Source of the DNA: JAKVBH01 sp049800955
GTDB lineage: Bacteria > Pseudomonadota > Alphaproteobacteria > Rhodobacterales > Rhodobacteraceae
Direction: 5' to 3'
Assembly (NCBI RefSeq): GCF_049800955.1
Contig: NZ_JBNAGA010000002.1
Location: 992,001 to 1,056,000, forward strand
DNA: 64,000 nucleotides
In this document: positions 44,231 through 53,019 of the stretch, piece by piece
Numbering within the stretch: position 1 is the first letter of the stretch
Layout of the letters: each line of letters opens with the position of its first letter
Notes under the pieces: model-generated
The model's input: only the letters and a program-made list of their open reading frames with translations
Databases searched by the model: none
Told to the model about the DNA's origin: nothing
Program-made: the position numbers and the translations under genes

Positions 44231-44296
44231 GCGGGTTGGGGGCTTTGCCCCCGCGCCTTTGGCGCGCCCCCAAGGTATTTGGTGACAAAAGAAGGG
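44231..44296 (+). repeat. Intergenic double-hairpin repeat, family A copy 2
   Basis: GCGGGTTGGGGGC-TTTG-CCCCC, GCGCC-TTT-GGCGC, CCCCCAAGGTATTT, GACAAAAGAAGGG. Same order as the minus-strand copy at 35617-35687. It ends at the base before the valS stop codon and lies between convergent ppx and valS. Confidence 0.85.
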
Positions 44297-47200
44297 TCAG
44301 GAAATTTCCTGCAGGCGCGCGAGCGCGTCTTTGAGTTTTGTTTCTTCTTCTTCCCGTGCTGCGAGATTGGCGCGTGTTTCCTCGACCACCTCGGCGGGGG
44401 CACTTTCCGCGAATTTGGGGTTGTTCAGGCGACCGCGCAGACCGCCAAGTTCCTTGGCAAGTTTGCCGAGGGTTTTCTCGAGGCGGGCTTTTTCTTCGTC
44501 CACATCGATGATGTCAGCGAGAGGAAGGCCGAATGTTGCACCTGCGGCGGGGATTGTGACGCAGCCCTTCGGGAAATCATCGGCCTCGGTCACGCCTTCG
44601 ATCCGCGCGAGGCGTTTGATCAGGGTTTCGTTGCCTGCAAATGCCGCTTTCGCTGCGGTGTCCCAGTCGGTCACGATCATGGGAACGTAGGCGCCTGCGG
44701 GCACGTGCATTTGGGCGCGGGCGGAGCGGGTGGCCTCAATGAGATTGATCACCCAGTTGATTTCGCGATCCGCCGCGGGATCCACCAGATCGGCGGCTTT
44801 GTAGTCTGGCCAATCGGTCAGCATCAGGTGGTCATCGCGCGTGGCGAGTTTGCCCCAGAGCTCTTCGGTGATGAAGGGCATGATCGGGTGCAGCAGGATC
44901 AGGCATTGATCGATCACCCAACCCATGGTTGCGCGGGTTTCAGATTTGAGGGCTTCGTCATCGCTGTTCAGAAGTGGTTTGGAGAGTTCCACATACCAAT
45001 CGCAGACCTTGCCCCAGACAAAGGCATAAAGCGCGTTGGCGGCATCATTGAAGCGAAACTCTTCGAGCGCGGGGTTCACGACCTCGAGGACCTTGGCCGT
45101 TTCGCCCATGATCCATTTGTTGAGTGTCGCCTCCGGTTTGGGCATGGCGTGCCCGTGGAGGGCTTCGTTCATCTCCGCAAAGCGCGCGGCGTTCCAGAGT
45201 TTGGTGCCGAAGTTGCGGTAGCCCTTGATGCGTTCCATGTCGAGTTTGAGCACGCCGCCGATGGATGCCATGGCAGCGTTGGTGAAGCGCAGGGCGTCGG
45301 CGCCGAATTCGTCGACGATGTCGAGCGGGTCGATCACGTTACCTGTGGATTTCGACATTTTCTTGCCCTTGGCATCGCGCACGAGGCCGTGGAGGTAGAC
45401 GGTGTCAAACGGAATGCGTTTTTGGATCGGCAAGTCCTCTGGCATCACAGCTATTTGCATCATCATCATTCGGGCGACCCAGAAGAAGAGGATGTCTTGG
45501 CCTGTGATCAGCGTGGAGGTGGGGAAGTACTTTTGCAGCGCCTCGGTCTCTTCGGGCCAGCCGAGCGTGCCCAGGGGCCAGAGGCCGGAGGAGAACCAGG
45601 TGTCGAGTACGTCGGGGTCGCGCCACATTGGGTATTCGAAAACTTCGATTTGACCAGATGCTTTGAAAGTCTCGATCTGTTTTGAAAGCAACGCCAATGC
45701 CGCCTCGCGATCAGCGACTTGGACCACTTTCGGGTCATTGAAAGGTGTTGGAGAACCGCTTACGTACGCGGTGACTTTGAAAGCGACTTCCTCAAAGCTA
45801 TCCGAGCATTCTGAAATCAACAGCGGTTCTGCGGTAGCCGTTTGAAGGCTCTCTGGATCAAAATCCAAGTCTGTCCAACTGTCGCCTTCAGCTAGATTGC
45901 TTCCCAAGTTGAAGCCATACCACACTGGCACTTGGTGCCCCCACCAGAGTTGGCGGGAGATGCACCAGGGCTCGATGTTTTCCAGCCAGTGGTAATAGAC
46001 CTTCTCGCCGCTCTCGGGGATGATCTTGACCGTGCCATCCTTGACCGCGTCCAGCGCGGGGCCGACGATCTTGGCTGTGTCGACGAACCATTGGTCGGTC
46101 AACATCGGCTCGATGACCACTTTGGAGCGGTCGCCAAAGGGCTGCATGATCGGTTTGGCTTCCACCAGAGGCACGGCGGTGATCTCTTCCTCCTCGGCGC
46201 CTTTCTTCTTGGGTTTGCCCAAACGCGGATCGTCTGAGGTCGTCATCACGGCGAGGCCCTCGGCGGTGATCTCCTCCACCACGGCTTTGCGCGCTTCAAA
46301 CCGATCCATTCCGCGCAGGTGATCGGGGACGAGGTTCACGGCATCTGCTTCCGCTTCACTGAGCGTCTTCTTACCCTGTGCCACCGCCATGGCGATTTCG
46401 GCGGCCTCTGCGTACGCCGCGCCGTCGTCGCGCATCGCGCCTCGTGTATCCATCAGGCGGTACATCGGGATGCCGCCGCGTTTGGCGACCTGGTAGTCGT
46501 TGAAATCGTGCGCGCCGGTGATCTTCACCGCGCCGGAGCCGAAATCGGGATCGGGGTATTCATCGGTGATGATCGGGATCAGGCGGCGGTGTTCTTTCGG
46601 GCCCACCGGGATCTCGCAGAGCTGGCCCACGATGGGGGCGTAACGCGCGTCAGACGGGTGCACCGCCACCGAGCCATCGCCGAGCATCGTCTCGGGGCGG
46701 GTCGTGGCGATGGAGATGTAGTCGCGGGTCTCGCGCAGGGTGACGTTACCGTCCTCATCCTTCTCCACGTATTCATAGGTCGCGCCGCCTGCAAGCGGGT
46801 ATTTGAAGTGCCACATATGGCCCGCAACTTCGACATTCTCGACCTCCAGATCGGAAATCGCCGTCTCGAAATGTGGATCCCAGTTCACCAGCCGCTTACC
46901 GCGATAGATGAGGCCCTTGTTGTACATTTCGACGAAGACCTTGATCACGGCGTCGTGGAAATTGCCCTCATTGCCTGCAGGTGCGCCGGGCGCGCCGGAC
47001 ATGGTGAAGGCCTCGCGTGACCAATCGCAGGACGCGCCAAGGCGCTGAAGCTGGCCCTTGATTGTGCCGCCGGATTGCTCTTTCCACTCCCAGACCTTCT
47101 CGAGGAATTTCTCACGGCCCAGTTCGCGGCGCCCGGGCTGCTGCGTTTCGGCCAGCGTGCGCTCGACAACCATCTGGGTCGCGATACCGGCATGGTCCGT

Positions 47201-47446
47201 GCCGGGCTGCCAGAGCGTGTCAAATCCCTGCATGCGTTTCCAGCGGATCAGGATGTCCTGCAACGTGTTGTTGAAGGCATGGCCCATATGCAGGACGCCG
47301 GTGACATTCGGTGGTGGGATCATGATGCAATAGCTTGACGCCTCGGGCTTGGCATGTGCCCCCGCCTTGAAGCAGCCCGCCTTTTCCCAGGCGGCGTAGA
47401 TGCGGGCTTCCGCCTCTTGGGCTTGAAATGATTTGTCCAGTGCCAT
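44297..47446 (-). CDS. valS: Valyl-tRNA synthetase
   Basis: 1049 residues. Class I synthetase with HIGH-type motif PPPNVTGVLHMGH, the CP1 editing domain, KMSKS in GKKMSKSTGNV, anticodon-binding domain, and the C-terminal coiled coil (EEKARLEKTLGKLAKELGGLRGRL) found in ValS. Longer than E. coli ValS (951). Residues about 510-600, coded by roughly 45630-45920, form an insertion before WRDPDVLDTWFSSGLWP with clearly lower GC than the rest of the gene. Confidence 0.97.
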   Translation of the reverse strand: MALDKSFQAQEAEARIYAAWEKAGCFKAGAHAKPEASSYCIMIPPPNVTGVLHMGHAFNNTLQDILIRWKRMQGFDTLWQPGTDHAGIATQMVVERTLAETQQPGRRELGREKFLEKVWEWKEQSGGTIKGQLQRLGASCDWSREAFTMSGAPGAPAGNEGNFHDAVIKVFVEMYNKGLIYRGKRLVNWDPHFETAISDLEVENVEVAGHMWHFKYPLAGGATYEYVEKDEDGNVTLRETRDYISIATTRPETMLGDGSVAVHPSDARYAPIVGQLCEIPVGPKEHRRLIPIITDEYPDPDFGSGAVKITGAHDFNDYQVAKRGGIPMYRLMDTRGAMRDDGAAYAEAAEIAMAVAQGKKTLSEAEADAVNLVPDHLRGMDRFEARKAVVEEITAEGLAVMTTSDDPRLGKPKKKGAEEEEITAVPLVEAKPIMQPFGDRSKVVIEPMLTDQWFVDTAKIVGPALDAVKDGTVKIIPESGEKVYYHWLENIEPWCISRQLWWGHQVPVWYGFNLGSNLAEGDSWTDLDFDPESLQTATAEPLLISECSDSFEEVAFKVTAYVSGSPTPFNDPKVVQVADREAALALLSKQIETFKASGQIEVFEYPMWRDPDVLDTWFSSGLWPLGTLGWPEETEALQKYFPTSTLITGQDILFFWVARMMMMQIAVMPEDLPIQKRIPFDTVYLHGLVRDAKGKKMSKSTGNVIDPLDIVDEFGADALRFTNAAMASIGGVLKLDMERIKGYRNFGTKLWNAARFAEMNEALHGHAMPKPEATLNKWIMGETAKVLEVVNPALEEFRFNDAANALYAFVWGKVCDWYVELSKPLLNSDDEALKSETRATMGWVIDQCLILLHPIMPFITEELWGKLATRDDHLMLTDWPDYKAADLVDPAADREINWVINLIEATRSARAQMHVPAGAYVPMIVTDWDTAAKAAFAGNETLIKRLARIEGVTEADDFPKGCVTIPAAGATFGLPLADIIDVDEEKARLEKTLGKLAKELGGLRGRLNNPKFAESAPAEVVEETRANLAAREEEETKLKDALARLQEIS

Positions 47447-47629
47447 GGTCTCTGTTCCCCTCGGGGTTGCTTAGGGATCACTTAGCGAAGCCGCGCGGGA
47501 AGGAAAAGAGCCGCGCCCAAGCTTGGGCAAGCTATGCCGTTTCTTTCAGCTCGGAGAGCTGCATTGAGGCTATGGACCTTGCGCGCGAAAAAGCTAGTGT
47601 CCTCAATGGAAAAACGCGTGGAGGACACC

Positions 47630-49927
47630 ATGGAAAAGTTCGGAAAAAGCCAGCCGGTCAAACGGGTCGAAGATGTCCGGTTTTTGACCGGGCAGGGCCG
47701 TTATGTCGATGACATTGCGCCCGAAGCATCGCTGCATGGCTTTGTGTTCCGCTCGCCCGTGGCCCATGGCGCCATCACGGCGCTTGATGTCTCTGAGGCC
47801 CGCGCGGCTGAGGGTGTGCACCTTGTGCTGACCTGTGCTGATCTTGAAGAGGCCGGGCTCAGCATTGCCATGACAGCGTCGCGTATCCAAAACCGCGATG
47901 GCTCCAAGGGGGCGAAGGATGTGCGGCCAATCCTTGCCAAGGACAAGCTGCGCTTTGTGGGTGAGCCTGTCGCCATGATCATCGCGGACACGCTGCAACA
48001 GGCGAGGGATGCCGCCGAACTCATCACGCTGGACTATGACGATCTGCCCGCCAAGCTCGATCTCGCGCCGGGCGGTGCTGCGGTTCATGATGTGGCGCCA
48101 GACAATGTGGTGTTTGATTTCGGACTGGGGGATGAGGCCGCGACCCAAGCCGCGTTCGAGGCGGCCGCGCATGTGGTGTCGATGGATGTGGAGGACAACC
48201 GCATCATCTGCAACGCCATGGAAACGCGCGGCTGTTATGCGGAGATGGACGCCGGGCGTCTGCATTTCGCCTTCAATGGTCAGGGTGTCTGGGGCGCGAA
48301 GGGAGAGCTCGCCAAGGCGCTGGATATTCCCGCAGACCAGATCCGCGTGACCAATCCCGATGTTGGCGGCGGCTTCGGGATGAAGGCCTTCATGTATCCG
48401 GAGTATTTCTGCGTGGCCCAGGCCGCGCGGACGTTGGGGCGGCCCGTGCGCTGGATGTCCGAGCGGACGGAAGCCATGTTGACCGACAATGCCGGACGGG
48501 ATCTGACCACGCGGGCGGAATTGGCTTTTGATGCCGATCACAAGCTGACGGGATACAGGCTGCATACGCGCGCCAACATGGGCGCGTATTGTTCTGGCTT
48601 TGCGCAAAACATCCAGACCGAGCTTTTCTCCAAAGTCCTGACAGGTGTGTATCATATTCCTGCGGCTTATATGCGCGCGGAAGGGTTCTTCACCAACACA
48701 ACGCAAGTGGATGCCTACCGGGGGGCGGGACGGCCCGAGGCGATCTACGTGCTGGAGCGCGTGATGGACCGGGCTGCCCGCGAGCTGGGGCTGGATCCTT
48801 GGGAGCTGCGCCAGCGCAACTTTATCCGCCCCGATCAATTCCCCTACACGACGCCTTCGGGCGTGACCTATGACATCGGTGACTTCAATGCCGTGCTCTC
48901 GCATGTGGGGCAAAAGGCCGATCGGGACGGTTTTGCCGGGCGCAAGGCCGCGTCTGAGGCGGCAGGCAAGCTGCGCGGCCAGGGCCTGTGTTACTATATC
49001 GAAAGTATTTTGGGCGATCCTTCCGAGACATCCCGCGTTGTCTTCGAGGAGGACGGGTCGGTGGCGCTTTATGTCGGCACGCAATCAAATGGTCAGGGTC
49101 ACGAGACGGTCTTTGCGGCCTATCTCGCGGATCAAACCGGTATTCCTATGGAGGCGATTCACGTCGTGCAGGGGGATAGCGATGCCATCCCATCGGGCGG
49201 CGGAACGGGCGGCTCACGCTCGGCCACAGTGCAATCTACGGCGACCCTTAAGACTGTGGAAACCATGATCGCCCAATTCACGCCGTTTTTGGCGGACATC
49301 ATGGGGGTGGAGGAAGACAAGGTGAACTTTGATCACGAGACATTCCGCGCCGAGGGCAGCAACATGACGCCAACGATGCTTGAGGTGGCCGAACTGGCCC
49401 GCGAGCATGGGCGCGAGGATCTTCTGGACACCTCTGAAACGATCACGCTCGATAGCCGTTCCTTCCCCAATGGCGCTCATGTGGCCGAGGTTGAGATTGA
49501 TCCCGAAACAGGCATTGTCAGGGTAGACCGCTATGAGGTCGTCGATGATTTTGGCAATCTTCTCAACCCGATGCTGGTGGAAGGGCAGATCCACGGCGGG
49601 GTGGCGCAGGGCATCGGTCAGGCGCTGACGGAGCGCGTGGTTTTTGATGAAGACGGACAGCTGCTCACGGCAACGTTTATGGATTATGCGATGCCGCGTG
49701 CTGATATCATGCCTATGATCGGATTTGCGACAGAACCCACGGCATCGAAATACAACCCGCTTGGCATGAAGGGCTGCGGCGAGGCGGGCACCGTGGGCGC
49801 GTTGGCGGCCGTGTCCAATGCAGTGCAGGACGCGCTCTGGGCGCGCGGTGTCACGCAGGTCGATATGCCCTTCACCCCTGAAAAAGTTTGGAGATATCTG
49901 GAGGATGCGCCAAAGGCTGCGGAATAA
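47630..49927 (+). CDS. Xanthine dehydrogenase-family molybdopterin-binding subunit (form II CoxL-like)
   Basis: 765 residues, the large subunit of the molybdenum hydroxylase family: SQPVKRVEDVRFLTGQGRYVDDI at the start, GGGFGMKAF for MPT binding, the active-site loop DAYRGAGRPEA and the catalytic Glu in GCGEAGTVGA. The loop is AYRGAGR, not AYxCSFR, so this is form II, not a true CO dehydrogenase. No medium (FAD) or small (2Fe-2S) subunit genes flank it. The start is ATG 47630 behind GGAGG. Substrate unknown (aldehyde, purine or N-heterocycle). Confidence 0.9.
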   Translation: MEKFGKSQPVKRVEDVRFLTGQGRYVDDIAPEASLHGFVFRSPVAHGAITALDVSEARAAEGVHLVLTCADLEEAGLSIAMTASRIQNRDGSKGAKDVRPILAKDKLRFVGEPVAMIIADTLQQARDAAELITLDYDDLPAKLDLAPGGAAVHDVAPDNVVFDFGLGDEAATQAAFEAAAHVVSMDVEDNRIICNAMETRGCYAEMDAGRLHFAFNGQGVWGAKGELAKALDIPADQIRVTNPDVGGGFGMKAFMYPEYFCVAQAARTLGRPVRWMSERTEAMLTDNAGRDLTTRAELAFDADHKLTGYRLHTRANMGAYCSGFAQNIQTELFSKVLTGVYHIPAAYMRAEGFFTNTTQVDAYRGAGRPEAIYVLERVMDRAARELGLDPWELRQRNFIRPDQFPYTTPSGVTYDIGDFNAVLSHVGQKADRDGFAGRKAASEAAGKLRGQGLCYYIESILGDPSETSRVVFEEDGSVALYVGTQSNGQGHETVFAAYLADQTGIPMEAIHVVQGDSDAIPSGGGTGGSRSATVQSTATLKTVETMIAQFTPFLADIMGVEEDKVNFDHETFRAEGSNMTPTMLEVAELAREHGREDLLDTSETITLDSRSFPNGAHVAEVEIDPETGIVRVDRYEVVDDFGNLLNPMLVEGQIHGGVAQGIGQALTERVVFDEDGQLLTATFMDYAMPRADIMPMIGFATEPTASKYNPLGMKGCGEAGTVGALAAVSNAVQDALWARGVTQVDMPFTPEKVWRYLEDAPKAAE

Positions 49928-50981
49928 AGGCCTCTACAAGTGGCTTCGGCGCCAGGTTTGGCGCCGCCAGCGGCCCCATGCGCCGCGCCGTGGTCCGCGA
50001 TCTCACGTGATTATCCTCGATGGCACAATGTCGTCCCTGCGGCAGGGCTGCGAAACCCATGCAGGCATGACCTACAAGCTGATCTGCGAAGCGGGCAGCG
50101 ACGTCTCGATTTACTATGAGCCGGGTTTGCAATGGACCGATTGGCGCGCCACGTGGTCCATCATGACAGGTAAGGGCATCAATCGACAGATCCGACGGGC
50201 CTATGGCTATCTTGCCTCCCGCTATCGCCCGGGAGATCGCATCTTCCTCTTTGGCTATTCGCGCGGGGCCTATGCCGTGCGCTCTCTGGCCGGCCTGATC
50301 GATCAGGTGGGCCTTCTCGAACCCCGGCACGCGACGCAGCGCAACATCGATATGGCCTACAGGCACTATCAATGCGCGCCGCATGGCACGGCGGCCACAT
50401 CGTTTCGCACGCATCTGTGCCACGAGGCGACACCCATTGAGATGATTGGCGTCTGGGACACTGTCAAAGCACTGGGACTTCGCCTGCCGCTTCTGTGGCG
50501 CTTCTCCGATCCGAGCCATGCCTTTCATAATCATGCCTTGGGTGCATCCATCAAACATGGATTTCATGCACTGGCCCATGACGAGCGGCGTCAGGCCTAC
50601 GCGCCCGTGCTTTGGGCTGTGCCCGCGGCCCATGAGGGGCGTGTGGAGCAAGTGTGGTTTCCGGGAAATCATGGGGATGTGGGCGGCCAGATTGATGGGC
50701 GCGAGCAAGCGCGGCCCTTGGCCAATCTATCGCTGGTCTGGCTGTTGGGGCGCGCCGAGGCCTGTGGCTTGGCGTTGCCGCAGGGATGGCGCGCGCGTTT
50801 TCCAGCGGACCCGCAAGCACCCAGCATGGGGCGATGGGTGGGCTGGTCCAAACTCTTTGTGCTGCGCAAGAAACGCCCTGTCTTGCAAGACCGGTCCGAG
50901 CGGCTGCATGCCTCTGTTTTGGCTCGAAAATCGCCCGTCACGATCCGCGCGCGGGTGAGTGCCATTATGTCGCACCGTTAG
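49905..50981 (+). CDS. DUF2235 alpha/beta hydrolase-domain protein
   Basis: About 358 residues. DUF2235 features: HVIILDGTMSSLRQG near the start, GYSRGAYAVRSLAGLI (G-x-S-x-G nucleophile), VWDTVKALG, and PGNHGDVGG with the His/Asp pair. Relatives include Tle1-type phospholipases delivered by type VI secretion, but no T6SS, VgrG or immunity gene is seen here, so a housekeeping role is more likely. The start overlaps the previous gene by about 23 bp; ATG 49905 has GGAGG immediately before it, so the start is uncertain. A strong terminator follows at 51101. Confidence 0.82.
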   Translation: MRQRLRNKGLYKWLRRQVWRRQRPHAPRRGPRSHVIILDGTMSSLRQGCETHAGMTYKLICEAGSDVSIYYEPGLQWTDWRATWSIMTGKGINRQIRRAYGYLASRYRPGDRIFLFGYSRGAYAVRSLAGLIDQVGLLEPRHATQRNIDMAYRHYQCAPHGTAATSFRTHLCHEATPIEMIGVWDTVKALGLRLPLLWRFSDPSHAFHNHALGASIKHGFHALAHDERRQAYAPVLWAVPAAHEGRVEQVWFPGNHGDVGGQIDGREQARPLANLSLVWLLGRAEACGLALPQGWRARFPADPQAPSMGRWVGWSKLFVLRKKRPVLQDRSERLHASVLARKSPVTIRARVSAIMSHR

Positions 50982-51100
50982 GAAGGCATATTCCTGAGTG
51001 TTTTACCCTTGGAAAGCTGATTTTCACACCTACCTTTCTAGGCGTGACGAATGGAGCCGGAACCTCCGTTTGGTTATTCACTGTCCCTCGTTCCGCACTT

Positions 51101-51133
51101 GCGCCCAAGGATCTCCTTGGGCGCTTTTTTCTT
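51101..51133 (+). terminator. Strong terminator after the DUF2235 gene
   Basis: GCGCCCAAGGA-TC-TCCTTGGGCGC stem followed by TTTTTTCTTG, about 120 bp after the DUF2235 stop. Confidence 0.92.
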
Positions 51134-51160
51134 GCCCGCTGTTCCGTTACGGTTCCGTTC

Positions 51161-51631
51161 ATGACCGGGTACAGTGACGAATTTCTCAAAAGGGTCCTGC
51201 AACGGACGCGTGTTGTGGCGGGAGTTGGCGTGTCGCCCAACCCGGTGCGTCCGAGCCATTTCGTGGCACGTTACCTCGGTCTGCGAGGCATGCGGGTGAT
51301 CCCGGTCAATCCGGGCCATGCGGGCAAGCAGCTCTTTGGAGAGAGCGTCTGTGCGACGCTCGAAGACGTGCCGAAAGATGTCGATATGGTGGATGTGTTC
51401 CGACGCTCGGAATTCGTGCCCGAGATTGTCGAGACGGCGTTGACGCATTTGCCCAATCTCAAGACGATCTGGATGCAGATTGGCGTGTCTCATGCGGAAG
51501 CGGCGGCTCTGGCTCGGTCCCGCGGCATTGATGTGATCGAGAACCGCTGCCCCAAGATCGAGTATCAACGGTTGTTCGGCGAATTGCGGATGGGCGGGTT
51601 CAATACCGGCGTGATTTCCAGCAAGCTTTGA
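51161..51631 (+). CDS. CoA-binding domain protein (YccU-like)
   Basis: 156 residues with a Rossmann CoA-binding domain: VVAGVGVSPNPVRPSHFVARYL, VIPVNPGHAGKQLFGE, MVDVFRRSEFVPEIVE, IWMQIGVSHAEAAALA and ENRCPKIEYQRL. Matches the succinyl-CoA-synthetase-alpha-like YccU family of unknown role. Starts at ATG 51161 after the terminator, without an obvious ribosome site. Its stop begins the family B repeat and it converges on hisE. Confidence 0.88.
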   Translation: MTGYSDEFLKRVLQRTRVVAGVGVSPNPVRPSHFVARYLGLRGMRVIPVNPGHAGKQLFGESVCATLEDVPKDVDMVDVFRRSEFVPEIVETALTHLPNLKTIWMQIGVSHAEAAALARSRGIDVIENRCPKIEYQRLFGELRMGGFNTGVISSKL

Positions 51632-51727
51632 TTGCGCCGCGTTGGTGCGCGTCGCCGGGGGCAGGGGGCGTTGCCCCCCGGCGCCGAAGCGCCTCCCCCC
51701 AGAGTTTATCTGGCAAGATGAAGGCGC
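51631..51727 (+). repeat. Intergenic double-hairpin repeat, family B copy 1
   Basis: About 97 bp, about 85% identical to 54829-54925: ATTGCGCCGCG at the start, GGGGGCGTTGCCCCCC hairpin, GGCGC/GCGCC hairpin, then CCCCCCAGAGTTTA. It runs from the CoA-binding gene's stop to the hisE stop. Confidence 0.85.
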
Positions 51728-51728
51728 G

Positions 51729-52040
51729 TCAGCTTCGGCTGGCTTTTTCGTCGAGACCGGACGTGCCTTCGCGACGGGCGAGTTCGGCTTCGACGTCTGC
51801 GAGCGTAATGCCTTGTGCGGCCAGCATGACCAGCAAGTGATAGAACACGTCGGCGGCCTCAGAGGTCAGGCGTGTCTTGTCGCCCTTGATGGCTTCGATG
51901 ATGGCCTCGATGGCTTCCTCACCAAATTTCTCCGCGCATTTCTCCGGGCCCTTGGCAAGCAGTTTGGCGGTCCAGGAGCTGTTGGGGTCCGCGCTTATGC
52001 GCGATTGGATGGTTTGGGCCAGATCGTGCAGGGTGCTCAT
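51729..52040 (-). CDS. hisE: Phosphoribosyl-ATP diphosphatase
   Basis: 103 residues; hydrolyses PR-ATP to PR-AMP, the second step of histidine synthesis. All-alpha MazG-like fold with KKFGEEAIEAIIEA-type metal-binding helix (here EKFGEEAIEAI, EAADVFYHLLVML). hisF overlaps its start by 4 bp. No fused HisI domain. Confidence 0.95.
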   Translation of the reverse strand: MSTLHDLAQTIQSRISADPNSSWTAKLLAKGPEKCAEKFGEEAIEAIIEAIKGDKTRLTSEAADVFYHLLVMLAAQGITLADVEAELARREGTSGLDEKASRS

Positions 52041-52798
52041 GTCAGCCTCATGGGGATGCCAGCGGCGGCCATATGCGCCTTGGCCTCAGCAATGGTGTAA
52101 TCACCGAAGTGGAAGATGGAGGCCGCCAGAACCGCAGAGGCGCCGCCCTCACGGACGCCATCCACGAGGTGATCCAATGTGCCCACACCGCCCGACGCGA
52201 TCACGGGAACGGAAACGGCATCGGAAATGGCGCGCGTCAGCGGCAGGTTGAAGCCGGCGCGCGTGCCGTCCCGGTCCATTGAGGTCAGCAGGATCTCTCC
52301 CGCGCCTTTCGCGGCAACTTTTTCAGCAAATTCAACGGCATCAATCCCAGTAGGCTTTCGGCCTCCGTGGGTGAAAATCTCCCAGCGGCCCGGCTCCACG
52401 GTCTTTGCGTCGATGGCGCAGACGATGCATTGGGCGCCGAATTGATCAGCGGCCTCGGAGATGACATCGGGATTGGCCACAGCGGCGGAATTGAAGCTGA
52501 CCTTGTCGGCGCCCGCCAGCAGAAGTGCTCTGACATCGCCGGCACTGCGCACGCCGCCGCCTACGGTGAGCGGGATGAAGCATTGCTCGGCAGTGCGGCT
52601 GACCACGTCGAACATCGTGCCGCGGTTTTCATGGGTGGCGTGAATATCGAGAAAACAGATCTCATCAGCGCCTGCTGCATCATAGGCGCGGGCGGCGTCC
52701 ACGGGGTCGCCTGCATCGCGCAGATCGACAAAATTCACGCCTTTGACAACGCGCCCATCGGCGACATCGAGGCAGGGGATGATCCGGGTCTTGAGCAT
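52037..52798 (-). CDS. hisF: Imidazole glycerol phosphate synthase, cyclase subunit
   Basis: 253 residues. (beta/alpha)8 barrel with LKTRIIPCLDVADGRVVKGVNF (catalytic Asp in CLDV), LLTSMDRDGT (second catalytic Asp) and phosphate sites VGGGVR and ASGGVG. Takes ammonia from HisH and makes ImGP plus AICAR. The start is ATG 52798; the longer frame crosses the N gap and is not real. Confidence 0.97.
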   Translation of the reverse strand: MLKTRIIPCLDVADGRVVKGVNFVDLRDAGDPVDAARAYDAAGADEICFLDIHATHENRGTMFDVVSRTAEQCFIPLTVGGGVRSAGDVRALLLAGADKVSFNSAAVANPDVISEAADQFGAQCIVCAIDAKTVEPGRWEIFTHGGRKPTGIDAVEFAEKVAAKGAGEILLTSMDRDGTRAGFNLPLTRAISDAVSVPVIASGGVGTLDHLVDGVREGGASAVLAASIFHFGDYTIAEAKAHMAAAGIPMRLT

Positions 52799-52842
52799 GG
52801 GCAGAGGCTTACTGTGATTTGATCCCGGAGGGAAGGGAGGGG

Positions 52843-52901
52843 GGGCTTTTGTGCGATTCACCCTCCAANNNNNNNNNNCCCTCCAAATCGCACAAAAGCC
52901 C
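52843..52901. repeat. Inverted repeat around a 10-N assembly gap
   Basis: The 16-bp arms 52843-52858 (GGGCTTTTGTGCGATT) and 52886-52901 are perfect reverse complements. Between them lie CCCTCC motifs and ten N (52869-52878). The true length between the arms is unknown; a palindromic or tandem repeat probably stopped the assembly. Located between hisF and the DUF302 gene, which are divergent. Confidence 0.85.
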
Positions 52902-53019
52902 TCGCCCGCGCGGCGCGGAGCGCACGCTGTATTGATGATATGTTGATGCCGGTTTTGTGAGGAGGGGCGCGCTGCGATCACCTGTAGGGTCATCGGGCAA
53001 TGACACGGGAGAGATCAAG

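Noticed and set aside
44219..45685. 488-codon plus-strand ORF opposite valS
   Set aside because: Mirror of valS codons; no domain and no start signals.
47603..49084. 493-codon minus-strand ORF opposite the molybdopterin subunit
   Set aside because: Shadow frame; the plus strand carries all family motifs.
47630..49927. Aerobic CO dehydrogenase
   Set aside because: Active-site loop is AYRGAGR (form II), and coxM/coxS are absent.
49905..50981. DUF2235 protein as a type VI secretion effector
   Set aside because: No VgrG, PAAR, adaptor or immunity gene nearby; family membership alone does not justify an effector call.
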